Assembly: GCF_947495665.1 (NCBI RefSeq) | Contig: NZ_CANLZV010000016.1 | Location: forward strand, 1-64,000 | DNA: 64,000 bases | Direction of reading: 5' to 3' | From: an uncultured Sunxiuqinia sp. | Lineage (GTDB): Bacteria > Bacteroidota > Bacteroidia > Bacteroidales > Prolixibacteraceae | In this document: one piece after another, positions 43,650-51,123 of the stretch | Numbering within the stretch: the stretch's first letter is position 1 | How the letters are laid out: each line of letters starts with the position of its first letter | The notes under the pieces: generated by a model | The model's database searches: none | The model's input: the letters and a program-made list of their open reading frames with translations, nothing else | What the model was told of the DNA's origin: nothing | Translations under genes and position numbers: made by a program

Positions 43650-43732
43650 CCACAGTCTTGTGGATCTATTCGCATTAGCTGGATGTATTTTTGTTGGTTA
43701 ATAGACTGCTTAGGGGTGGTTGATGCGTGTAG
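43650..43732 (+). repeat. 83-bp conserved block, copy 2
   Basis: Gap-free match to 86-168, about 75 of 83 bases. It begins with the palindrome CCACAG-tc-TTGTGG, where one arm base differs from copy 1. Array B starts 332 bp further on. A GCATAACAC-type motif directly precedes it, so it may mark the left boundary of the array unit. Confidence 0.75.
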
Positions 43733-43862
43733 ACCGGTTCTTTCATTTTTCCTTGGTTTGTCGGTTTATAAATACATTTTGTTTAAATGTAGGAATTTAT
43801 TGTTTTAAAGCAGGCATTTGATCCGCTGAATTTCGGATTGGATTGAATCGTGCTACTCCTGG

Positions 43863-43886
43863 TCTCCGCTAACGCTTAAACGGAGA
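43863..43886. repeat. Conserved-loop hairpin
   Basis: The stem TCTCCG (43863-43868)/CGGAGA (43881-43886) encloses loop CTAACGCTTAAA. The stem differs from that at 41786-41821, but the loop is nearly the same, which points to a real element. Confidence 0.5.
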
Positions 43887-43981
43887 GAATCCAATCGAGG
43901 GCTTTCGCCTGCAAGCCTCGTAAACAGCGGCTTGTCGCAGCCAGCTCCATGGGCAAATACTCATAACTGACTAATTTGAAC

Positions 43982-44214
43982 GCCTCCCACAGCTGTGCGA
44001 CAACCTCTCAAACCTGTTGGCTGGCTTGCCGCAGCCGTGCGACAAGGGAACAAATGTTGTGGATGGCTTGGTGCAGCCCTGCGACAGCCTTTCAAACTTG
44101 TTGGATAGCTTCCCGCAGTACTGCGACAAGGAAAGAATGTTGTGGCTGGCCTGCCGCAGCCGTGTAACACCCTTTCAAACTTGTTGGATTGCCTCCCGCA
44201 GTGCTACTGCGTGT
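43982..44214 (+). repeat. Tandem 42-bp palindromic array B, six units
   Basis: Palindromic 24-bp cores begin near 43982, 44024, 44066, 44108, 44149 and 44191, for example GCTTGCCGCA-gccg-TGCGACAAGG. Five 17-18-bp spacers alternate between two forms, one like TTTCAAACTTGTTGGAT and the other like GAACAAATGTTGTGGATG, giving an 84-bp higher-order period. Array A has the same core and spacer family but less regular alternation. It ends 195 bp before the DUF6261-like gene. Confidence 0.87.
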
Positions 44215-44409
44215 AAATCGTACAGCATGCCAAATAGCGCCTAAAAGGAGTCGTAAAGCAAAATGCTGTGTAGCATAATTTTAGGTATTGACTCAGGTAG
44301 CCATTTGCCGTAATTTTATTTAACAAAACCGGAATTAGCAAAACGCTTTCCAACACCAAAATTTAAACAACCTTTTAAAACCCATCTATTCATCCTTTAA
44401 TTAAACCAC

Positions 44410-45159
44410 ATGGCTAAAATTCTAACACTTTTATTGTACAAACTCCGCAACGGAGAATACTTTCAATTTATGAGCGACTTTAAAAAGTTGCTCCTGAAAC
44501 TTAGCCCCGCAGCCATCCATTCGGAGGCCGAATTTACTGACTTTAACACGGCCTTTACCAAACTCGACGAAGAATTGCGGGTGGACCAGGGCAGCGTTTT
44601 AACCAAAGAATTACAAAACATAGATCAGGACCGCGACAATATCTGGCGGGCCATCGATATGCGCATCAATGCGACCTTGTTGTGCACCATTGCTGAGGAA
44701 GTGGAGGCTGCCAAGCGCCTAAGGCGCCTGTTTGATCTGTATGGCGACCTTCGCCGCATTTCGTATAACGAAGAAACAGCAGGTTTAACCAATTTGCTGG
44801 GCGATTTGGCCAAGCCGGGAAATGCCGGTTTTGTGACCACCTGTGGGCTCGACACTTGGGTGACACGCTTAAACGAATTAAATGGAGCTTTTAAGGCGAA
44901 ACAAAATGAACGCGATACGGAGCTGGCCTATAAAAGCAGTGGAAGCGCCAAGTTAATTCGTCTCGAAATTGATCCGCTGTATAAACTGATGGTTGAACGG
45001 GTAAACGCCTTGGTAAGCTTGAACATGCAAACGCCTGAAATTGAGAATTTCATTAAAGAGCTTAACCAAAAAATTAAAACCATGGAGCATACTTTGGCTA
45101 CCCGTGAAGGTAGAGCCGATAGCGAAAAAGAAGAACCGATCTCATCAGAAGTGGATTGA
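44410..45159 (+). CDS. All-helical DUF6261-like array-associated protein
   Basis: This 249-residue soluble protein is predicted to be nearly all helix. N-terminal LYKLRNGEYFQFMSDFKKLL matches my memory of the Bacteroidota-only DUF6261 family, followed by DQDRDNIWRAI and TIAEEVEAAKRL. No catalytic motif, signal peptide or membrane segment is seen. The C terminus is charged (EGRADSEKEEP). The gene stands alone behind the 83-bp block and array B, with a terminator after it. A possible promoter TTGAC near 44289 and TAATTTTA near 44313 would place array B upstream of, not inside, the mRNA. Confidence 0.7.
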   Translation: MAKILTLLLYKLRNGEYFQFMSDFKKLLLKLSPAAIHSEAEFTDFNTAFTKLDEELRVDQGSVLTKELQNIDQDRDNIWRAIDMRINATLLCTIAEEVEAAKRLRRLFDLYGDLRRISYNEETAGLTNLLGDLAKPGNAGFVTTCGLDTWVTRLNELNGAFKAKQNERDTELAYKSSGSAKLIRLEIDPLYKLMVERVNALVSLNMQTPEIENFIKELNQKIKTMEHTLATREGRADSEKEEPISSEVD

Positions 45160-45200
45160 AAATGATTTCATTTCTAAATTTTGTTTTAAAAGGTTAACAG

Positions 45201-45231
45201 AAGCATCCTTCCTTCGGGCTGGGTGCTTTTG
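45201..45231 (+). terminator. Terminator of the DUF6261-like gene
   Basis: AAGCATCC/GGGTGCTT stem (one G-T wobble) and TTGTTGTTTG tail, 42 bp after the stop. Confidence 0.65.
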
Positions 45232-45355
45232 TTGTTTGTGCCTGTGCCGATAAAAATCAGCCCCCGGCCTACCTTTTGTTTAGGCGCAGCGGAAACGAGG
45301 AGAAGGCTGTGGTAATTTCAACACGAAAATTGGAAGAGGTTAACAGCCGTATTTT

Positions 45356-45395
45356 CCATCCATCCATCCATCCATCCATCCATCCATCCATCCAT
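45356..45395. repeat. Tetranucleotide microsatellite (CCAT)10
   Basis: Ten perfect CCAT units followed by CCAC, in the gap between convergent genes. No reading frame crosses it, so it is not a translational phase switch. It could still change length by slippage and alter 3' ends. Confidence 0.95.
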
Positions 45396-45465
45396 CCACT
45401 GATGGCATAATCTAAAGTCATTCAAACAGCTGGACTGGAGGCTCAATAGCCAGATCATTAACTTT

Positions 45466-46440
45466 TCAAAGCAAGTATTTCTCAAAGAAGGTGTCCATTT
45501 TTAGTTGCGCATAGTCATTCACGCGTTGGACCACATCCATGGCGTGCGGCCAAAGCGGAAAGCGGTAGTACTCGCAAGGCACCCCCAAGCGATCAAGCTC
45601 TTCTTTCAGCATGTCTGACTGGCTGGGTGGTAACAACTGATCAGAGGTTCCTTGCAAAATTAGCGTTGGCGGGTCGTCGGCACTCAGGTAGCGTGCTGGC
45701 GATGCCTCCCAATACAGTTCGGGCTTGTCGGCATAAGCGTGCCCGATAAAACCGGTTACTAAGGGCTGCGTTTGGGCATACTCAATCCGGAAGTCGACAG
45801 GCCCATAGATGTCAACCACTGCTTTGATCGGAAATTTAGCCGGCTTGTCCCCTTCCCGATGCCAGCCATAAGCCGCCAGCATAGCCAGGTGGGCACCAGC
45901 CGATCCGCCAATCAAGGCCACCCGCGAAGTATCGTACCCGTAGCTTTCCCCATTCTGAAAAACCCACTGCATGGCATCCTGAATATCTTCAACGCAGGCC
46001 GGATAAATGCTGTCTTTCACCAAGCGGTAAGAAACGCTTGCCGTGGCGTAACCTTTCTCGGCGAAGTCGATCAGGTAAGGCAAATAATCGGCTCGTTTTC
46101 CGGTGCGCCATCCCCCGCCATGAATAAACACCAAGAGCGGAGCTTGCTCGTTCAGCTGTTTGGGCAAGTACAGGTCGAGTTGCAATGAGCGCTCTCCCAC
46201 CCGCTTGTATTCAATGTTTTTGATTTCGTGAACGGCATGGGGCACCGTCGGTTTTCGTTCAACCAAACTTTCCAAACCAACTCCTACGGCCAGGTAGTCG
46301 AGTCGTTCAAAATGATAACCAACCGGCGCTCTATCAGGATACAGCCAGCCCAACAAACGCGGTGAACTCATCATGAAAACAAACAGCAGCACCAGCGTAA
46401 GTACCACCTTAAACATCCGTTTTACCCAAAAATTCTTCAT
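45466..46440 (-). CDS. Alpha/beta hydrolase, BD-FAE/lipase-like esterase
   Basis: This 324-residue protein has an N-terminal membrane anchor or signal ([16 protein letters not shown]). Motifs are the oxyanion HGGGWRTG, nucleophile elbow [10 protein letters not shown], Asp in [11 protein letters not shown] and His in PLWPHAMD. It fits the hormone-sensitive-lipase/BD-FAE group of esterases. At the end of the polysaccharide locus, it may remove acyl groups from a glycan. It lies about 110 bp beyond the preceding membrane gene. Confidence 0.83.
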   Translation of the reverse strand: MKNFWVKRMFKVVLTLVLLFVFMMSSPRLLGWLYPDRAPVGYHFERLDYLAVGVGLESLVERKPTVPHAVHEIKNIEYKRVGERSLQLDLYLPKQLNEQAPLLVFIHGGGWRTGKRADYLPYLIDFAEKGYATASVSYRLVKDSIYPACVEDIQDAMQWVFQNGESYGYDTSRVALIGGSAGAHLAMLAAYGWHREGDKPAKFPIKAVVDIYGPVDFRIEYAQTQPLVTGFIGHAYADKPELYWEASPARYLSADDPPTLILQGTSDQLLPPSQSDMLKEELDRLGVPCEYYRFPLWPHAMDVVQRVNDYAQLKMDTFFEKYLL

Positions 46441-46551
46441 GCCAAAAAAGGAGTCGATTAAACACCAATTCGATATACGAATAATAAAAAGCGAGGGTTA
46501 ACCCCTGTTTTTGGCGTAATCATTAAAGAAGAATTAAAAGCAAAGTCATCG

Positions 46552-47973
46552 CTAGGAATAGCTCGCTACCTTGGCGTGCTCAGGCTTGGTATCACGAAAC
46601 CACCTTTTCAATAAAAGGGTCAGAATCACGGCCTCCGAAAAGAAAATCAGGTCAACGGCAAATCGCCCAAATACAACCTGCATAAAGGATAATCCGTCAA
46701 TATTTAAGCGTTCAGGATGAAGTGCCCACCGTCCAAATGAAATCAGCATACACGCCCAGATCAACAGCAGCAACAGGTTGCGAACAAGCCGTTCGTTTTG
46801 CTTGTAATAGCTCACCAACAAACCAACATTGGCAGTCAGTAAAAATACAAACAAGAAGTACATGGTGAATGGCGTCCACCTATTGGTATCCGGGTAAAAG
46901 TCCCGTATCAAGTCGATTGCGGCATGGCAAAAGGTCAAGGTAATTCCGAGTTGCCAAGCTGCCCACGGGAACTTTAAAGCAATAAGAATCAGAATCAATC
47001 CAAAGAAAGCATAGTTGACCAAAATCGTGGCGATGGTTCTCAAACCAACCATCACAAAAGAATCTGTGCTGGAAGCTCCATCTGCAAAAGGTTCCAGGGA
47101 ATAAGGCACCAGCCAATAAATTAGCAAACCAGCCCCCAAGCCAATCAACAGCTCCTGGTAAACCCGTCCATGTTGGTTTTCAAAGGTTGACTTTCCCTGG
47201 GCAAGCTCCTGAATCGTCGTGCGGCTTAGCCAAGCTGCAAAGCCCAAAGCTGCCCCAAGCAAAGCGCCAAACGAAAACTCCATGGCTTTCCACCAATCGC
47301 GGTAAATCACAGCGTCTCCCAATTTGCCACCAACAACAAACCAGAAACCTCCAAGGCCAAAACCTAAACCACCACCCAGGAGTCCCCACAAACTAAAGCG
47401 GGTCACTAACTGACGGCTTACCGTTGGTAACTTGAAACGCAGGTAGGTAAGCATGGCGATTCCACCCACCAACAGGGCAGCCCACGACTCGGGGCGTGGT
47501 TTCTCCGGATAAGAGAAATACAAAACCATGGGATCGTTAATCAGTTTAAAGCCAATTACCATTCCGACAAACAGCCACAGGTAGGCATAAAGCAGAGTTT
47601 TCAAGGGAATTTGCCGGTGTAAAAACCCCAAGGAAAGGATCATACCGCCAAGGAATCCCCAGGTAGCCCCTTTCACCGTGGTGCCGAAGGTCCCCCACCA
47701 AACCGTGTCCATGTTTCGCAAAAAACCGAGTGTTTGACCATAAGTCATCTCGCCACCAATCCCCACGCCAGCCACGCCAAACACGACCACCAACGCCGAA
47801 AAGGTTCTGGGCAGTTCAAGCAGCAAACAAATGCTGAGGGCTACCATAGCCCCGGGAATCATTGCTCCATAAGGGCCACCACCAATATGTCCGCGCAGGC
47901 CCCATCCCAGCGACATGGCCAAGGCCGGCAATAGAATAAACATCCACTTTTTATACGCTCTATTTTGTTCCAT
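46552..47973 (-). CDS. Multi-pass membrane protein of a PUL
   Basis: This 473-residue protein has about 12-13 hydrophobic segments. The N terminus carries glycine-rich LGWGLRGHIGGGPYGAMIPGA and GVGIGGEMTYGQTLGFLRN. I recognise this kind from Bacteroidota polysaccharide loci, where it is annotated only as hypothetical. It could be a transporter of the released sugar. It follows the GH2 gene on the same strand after 112 bp. Confidence 0.65.
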   Translation of the reverse strand: MEQNRAYKKWMFILLPALAMSLGWGLRGHIGGGPYGAMIPGAMVALSICLLLELPRTFSALVVVFGVAGVGIGGEMTYGQTLGFLRNMDTVWWGTFGTTVKGATWGFLGGMILSLGFLHRQIPLKTLLYAYLWLFVGMVIGFKLINDPMVLYFSYPEKPRPESWAALLVGGIAMLTYLRFKLPTVSRQLVTRFSLWGLLGGGLGFGLGGFWFVVGGKLGDAVIYRDWWKAMEFSFGALLGAALGFAAWLSRTTIQELAQGKSTFENQHGRVYQELLIGLGAGLLIYWLVPYSLEPFADGASSTDSFVMVGLRTIATILVNYAFFGLILILIALKFPWAAWQLGITLTFCHAAIDLIRDFYPDTNRWTPFTMYFLFVFLLTANVGLLVSYYKQNERLVRNLLLLLIWACMLISFGRWALHPERLNIDGLSFMQVVFGRFAVDLIFFSEAVILTLLLKRWFRDTKPEHAKVASYS

Positions 47974-48085
47974 GATCTTTCAATATTTGGGTTTTACCAT
48001 TTATTATTGGATTGTTAGAATTTCAGCTATCAGCTTGTCGAACATTCGATTTTCATCCATTTACATTCTTTCCAGACCGAAGGCG

Positions 48086-50782
48086 TTAGAGACTTACTTC
48101 ATCGACATTCCACGCCTTCACCTTTAAATTGGGCTTGCCCGCATTGGAATTGCTCAGTGAATAGCGAGCCGTGTAGGTACGTTCTTCTCCCGGAAGCAAG
48201 GTGCAATAATTGTCGCTCCAGTACACAGGCAATATTGGTTGCTCCGACTGCGGATCCAACAGATCGAAATAAGTAAAGAAAGCAATTGTGTTGCCCGGAT
48301 TTTTAAGGGTTAGCTTCACCACACCGTTTTCACCCTCTTTAGTGTACAGGTAATCGTACTTCAGCTGCACCTTTCCCAGCTGGTCAAGCGCAGTGAAGTC
48401 GGCGTAGCCTTTGGGAGGCGTGTAGTAAGGCCATTCCAACTTTTTGGCCGCCTCATAATCCAGCTCATCTTCTTTGAGCGACAACCAATACAAGTTGTTA
48501 TCCACTTCCTCCTGATCCTTGTTGTAAACTCGCAGATCAAGGAACCAAACGTCCGTCCGGCTTTTAATTTCCGGCAACTGGTAAATCTGCTTCGACGTAT
48601 TGGTCGCAATGGATCCGGTCCAGCTATCGGAGAAAATCTCCTTCGACTGAATATCAAAGGCGCGTATTTTTACGGTCACCTCTTCAGCGGCATTCAGCTG
48701 CTCGTTTGCCAGGTAAATATCGTCGAAACCATAGCGGTAAATGGCATGCAGCGGATTACAAGCTTTCCGCACACCATAAAACGAACCATTTGGCTGCAAA
48801 TAGGTATCATACAATTGCCAGTACAGCTCCGGCCAGGCCGAATTCAACATCCACTGTACCAAGCCGGTACTTTTAGGTTTGTGCGCAATAAAAGCTTCAA
48901 ACATCGGCCGCATCAATTCATAGTTACTTACCTGCGATTTAAATGCGAATTCCTCAACACTGTGCGACTCGCCATAGCGCTCGTTCATGGCCTTGCGGAA
49001 ACGATCCAGCGTTTTAAACGCATTTCGTCCGGTATGGTATTCCCAATACGTTGTGTCAATGGGCCACAAACTTTCCTCTGGCAACATTCTTTTTAAAGAA
49101 GACAAAGGCGGAATACTTGGCCCGGGGCAGGTTTCGGTATTGAACCCGTAACCACCACCCAGCAAGCTATCGGTAAACCAGTAAACAGGAGGCGTATACG
49201 CATAGGGGCCCAACATCTTCATGCCTGTGGGACCGCTGATGTCACTCACCAAGGGGACTTCAGCAACAATGTTGTTGTCCTCGGTTCCGGCCCCTCCAGC
49301 CGAAGTGACATACGTCCGCGAAGGATCATATTTCTTGAATAACTCAATGTATTTATGCTCCAGTTTAGGCGCTGGTAGCTTGTCGCTTCCCAACATCCAC
49401 ACGTATATACTTGGATGATTGCGCAACCACAGTAGTTGATCTTTCCACATGGCCGCCATCAATTCAATATCCTCATCCGACACTGCTCCGCCATACTTCT
49501 CGTGTGTTGGTTTAAGCAAGTACTCCTCCCACTCCCAATGGCAATTCCAGCCAATCATCACCAAAATACCATACTCATCACATAGGTCATAAAGCCCTTC
49601 GGTCTTTCCCCAGAAACCTTCGCAACGAATGCTGTTCAGGTTCATATGGTGAACATACTTAAGCTGAGCTTCCACCGACTCTTTCGTATCTTGCAGCAGA
49701 AGGTCATCGACCCAACCGCCCCCTTTGGGCAACACAAACTTTCCGTTCACCTCAAACACCCGGTTCTGATCATCATTCAAATAGCTCTCAATTTCCCGAA
49801 TGCCGTAACGGCTGCTCACTTGATCCATCAAGGACTTGTCGGAGATAAAATCAACTTTCAACCGATACAAATTGGGATCGCCCATGCCATTGGGCCACCA
49901 CAACTTTACATCTTGAACAGCCAGCTGCTGAAAGTCTCCCGGGCTAAAACGACACGAACGACTTTCACCCGCCTTAACCGTGACCGCCTGCTCAACGACT
50001 CCCAGCTCATAATCAACCCGCAAAACGCCTTGCTGATCCTTCTCCGAGCCATTTTCCAGCTCCACTTGGATGAAAAGATCGGCTGCATCCAAGCTTTTCT
50101 TATCAACCTTGGCATACACAAAAGGACTGCGAATTTTCACGCCTTCATTTACTTCCAGAAAAACCTCGCGAAAAATTCCCAGGTTCCGATCGCGTGGCAA
50201 AGGATTCCAATCAACAAAGCCAATTGAATATTCACCATCAGCATGTTGCCACATTTTCAAGGCAAGCGTATTTTTTCCCGGCTGCACATAGTCATTTATG
50301 TTGAAAGTAAACATGCGGTAAGTGCCAGCAAATTCATCCTTCCCAGCCACCTTCTGCCCGTTCACCCAAAGATCAGCCCGGTAATTGATTCCGTTAAACC
50401 GAAGTGAAACCTGCTTTTCCAAATCATCGCCGTTCAGTTCAAAGGAAGTTCGAAACCACCACGGTTTTTGAAACTGCGCCGGATCAACCTGTTGCATATT
50501 AATTCCAAAATAAGGATCTTTAATTTTCCCGATTGTGGCCATGCTTCCTAAAACCGTTCCTGGCACAATAGCTTCCAGCCAATTGTCGTCATCGTAGTTG
50601 TTTTGAGAAATCAGGCTTTCATCTGCTTCTGTCAACTTTTCGCTAGACTGCATGGTCCAGTTAGCATTGAGGTTTTCAACTTTGGAAGTAAGGGGATGGT
50701 CCGGACTGGAACAAGAAAACAATCCCCAAGTTATAAGTCCGGCAATAAGAAGATGCCCAAAAAAAGAGTTAAGCCTTTTCAT
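48086..50782 (-). CDS. GH2 exo-beta-D-glucosaminidase-like lipoprotein
   Basis: The 898-residue lipoprotein (lipobox GLFSC) has a GH2 jelly-roll sugar-binding domain (residues about 40-210), an immunoglobulin-like domain and TIM barrel (about 330-620), and C-terminal beta domains. In most GH2 enzymes the acid/base lies in an NE pair; here the site reads WMLGSDKLP with Asp467, and the nucleophile is Glu550 in YGFNTETCPG. That Asp variant is the hallmark of exo-beta-D-glucosaminidases (CsxA type). It would cut GlcN from chitosan-like or deacetylated glycans. It starts a separate transcript with a 16-bp palindrome upstream. Confidence 0.82.
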   Translation of the reverse strand: MKRLNSFFGHLLIAGLITWGLFSCSSPDHPLTSKVENLNANWTMQSSEKLTEADESLISQNNYDDDNWLEAIVPGTVLGSMATIGKIKDPYFGINMQQVDPAQFQKPWWFRTSFELNGDDLEKQVSLRFNGINYRADLWVNGQKVAGKDEFAGTYRMFTFNINDYVQPGKNTLALKMWQHADGEYSIGFVDWNPLPRDRNLGIFREVFLEVNEGVKIRSPFVYAKVDKKSLDAADLFIQVELENGSEKDQQGVLRVDYELGVVEQAVTVKAGESRSCRFSPGDFQQLAVQDVKLWWPNGMGDPNLYRLKVDFISDKSLMDQVSSRYGIREIESYLNDDQNRVFEVNGKFVLPKGGGWVDDLLLQDTKESVEAQLKYVHHMNLNSIRCEGFWGKTEGLYDLCDEYGILVMIGWNCHWEWEEYLLKPTHEKYGGAVSDEDIELMAAMWKDQLLWLRNHPSIYVWMLGSDKLPAPKLEHKYIELFKKYDPSRTYVTSAGGAGTEDNNIVAEVPLVSDISGPTGMKMLGPYAYTPPVYWFTDSLLGGGYGFNTETCPGPSIPPLSSLKRMLPEESLWPIDTTYWEYHTGRNAFKTLDRFRKAMNERYGESHSVEEFAFKSQVSNYELMRPMFEAFIAHKPKSTGLVQWMLNSAWPELYWQLYDTYLQPNGSFYGVRKACNPLHAIYRYGFDDIYLANEQLNAAEEVTVKIRAFDIQSKEIFSDSWTGSIATNTSKQIYQLPEIKSRTDVWFLDLRVYNKDQEEVDNNLYWLSLKEDELDYEAAKKLEWPYYTPPKGYADFTALDQLGKVQLKYDYLYTKEGENGVVKLTLKNPGNTIAFFTYFDLLDPQSEQPILPVYWSDNYCTLLPGEERTYTARYSLSNSNAGKPNLKVKAWNVDEVSL

Positions 50783-50891
50783 AGATGGTGTCGTTAGTTT
50801 TTAATCGTGTCAAATGTCTTTATCACTCATACTAACAAAACAAGGATATACGACCCAAAAAAACTCCATGTATTTTACTCATTTTAAAACA

Positions 50892-50948
50892 AATATTAAC
50901 CGAATATGACTTCTCCTCGCCAGCAACTAATTATATTCGGTTAATATT
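50892..50948. promoter_or_regulatory. 16-bp perfect inverted repeat upstream of GH2
   Basis: AATATTAACCGAATAT (50892-50907) and ATATTCGGTTAATATT (50933-50948) are exact reverse complements, separated by 25 bp. They lie 110-166 bp before the GH2 start. This is a good candidate for a pair of binding sites of a dimeric regulator, spaced about four helical turns centre to centre. Confidence 0.65.
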
Positions 50949-51031
50949 CCAATACCAACTTCCTGGATCCAAAAGCCTGGCCTAACCGACTCCTGGATGG
51001 TTCCGGAATAGCAGGAAGGCATAAAATGTAA

Positions 51032-51056
51032 AAAGACCGCGAAAGGCGGTCTCTTT
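51032..51056 (-). terminator. Terminator after GH92
   Basis: AGACCGC/GCGGTCT stem with flanking A and T runs, about 70 bp beyond the GH92 stop on the minus strand. It separates the SusC-to-GH92 transcript from the GH2 transcript. Confidence 0.75.
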
Positions 51057-51123
51057 AAAATTTAAAGCATGCCACTTTAAAAAGCATTATCATTTAAAAC
51101 ACTTCAGAAGGACATAAAATCGT

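Noticed and set aside
45356-45395. Translational phase-variation switch
   Set aside because: The CCAT tract lies outside any reading frame between convergent genes.
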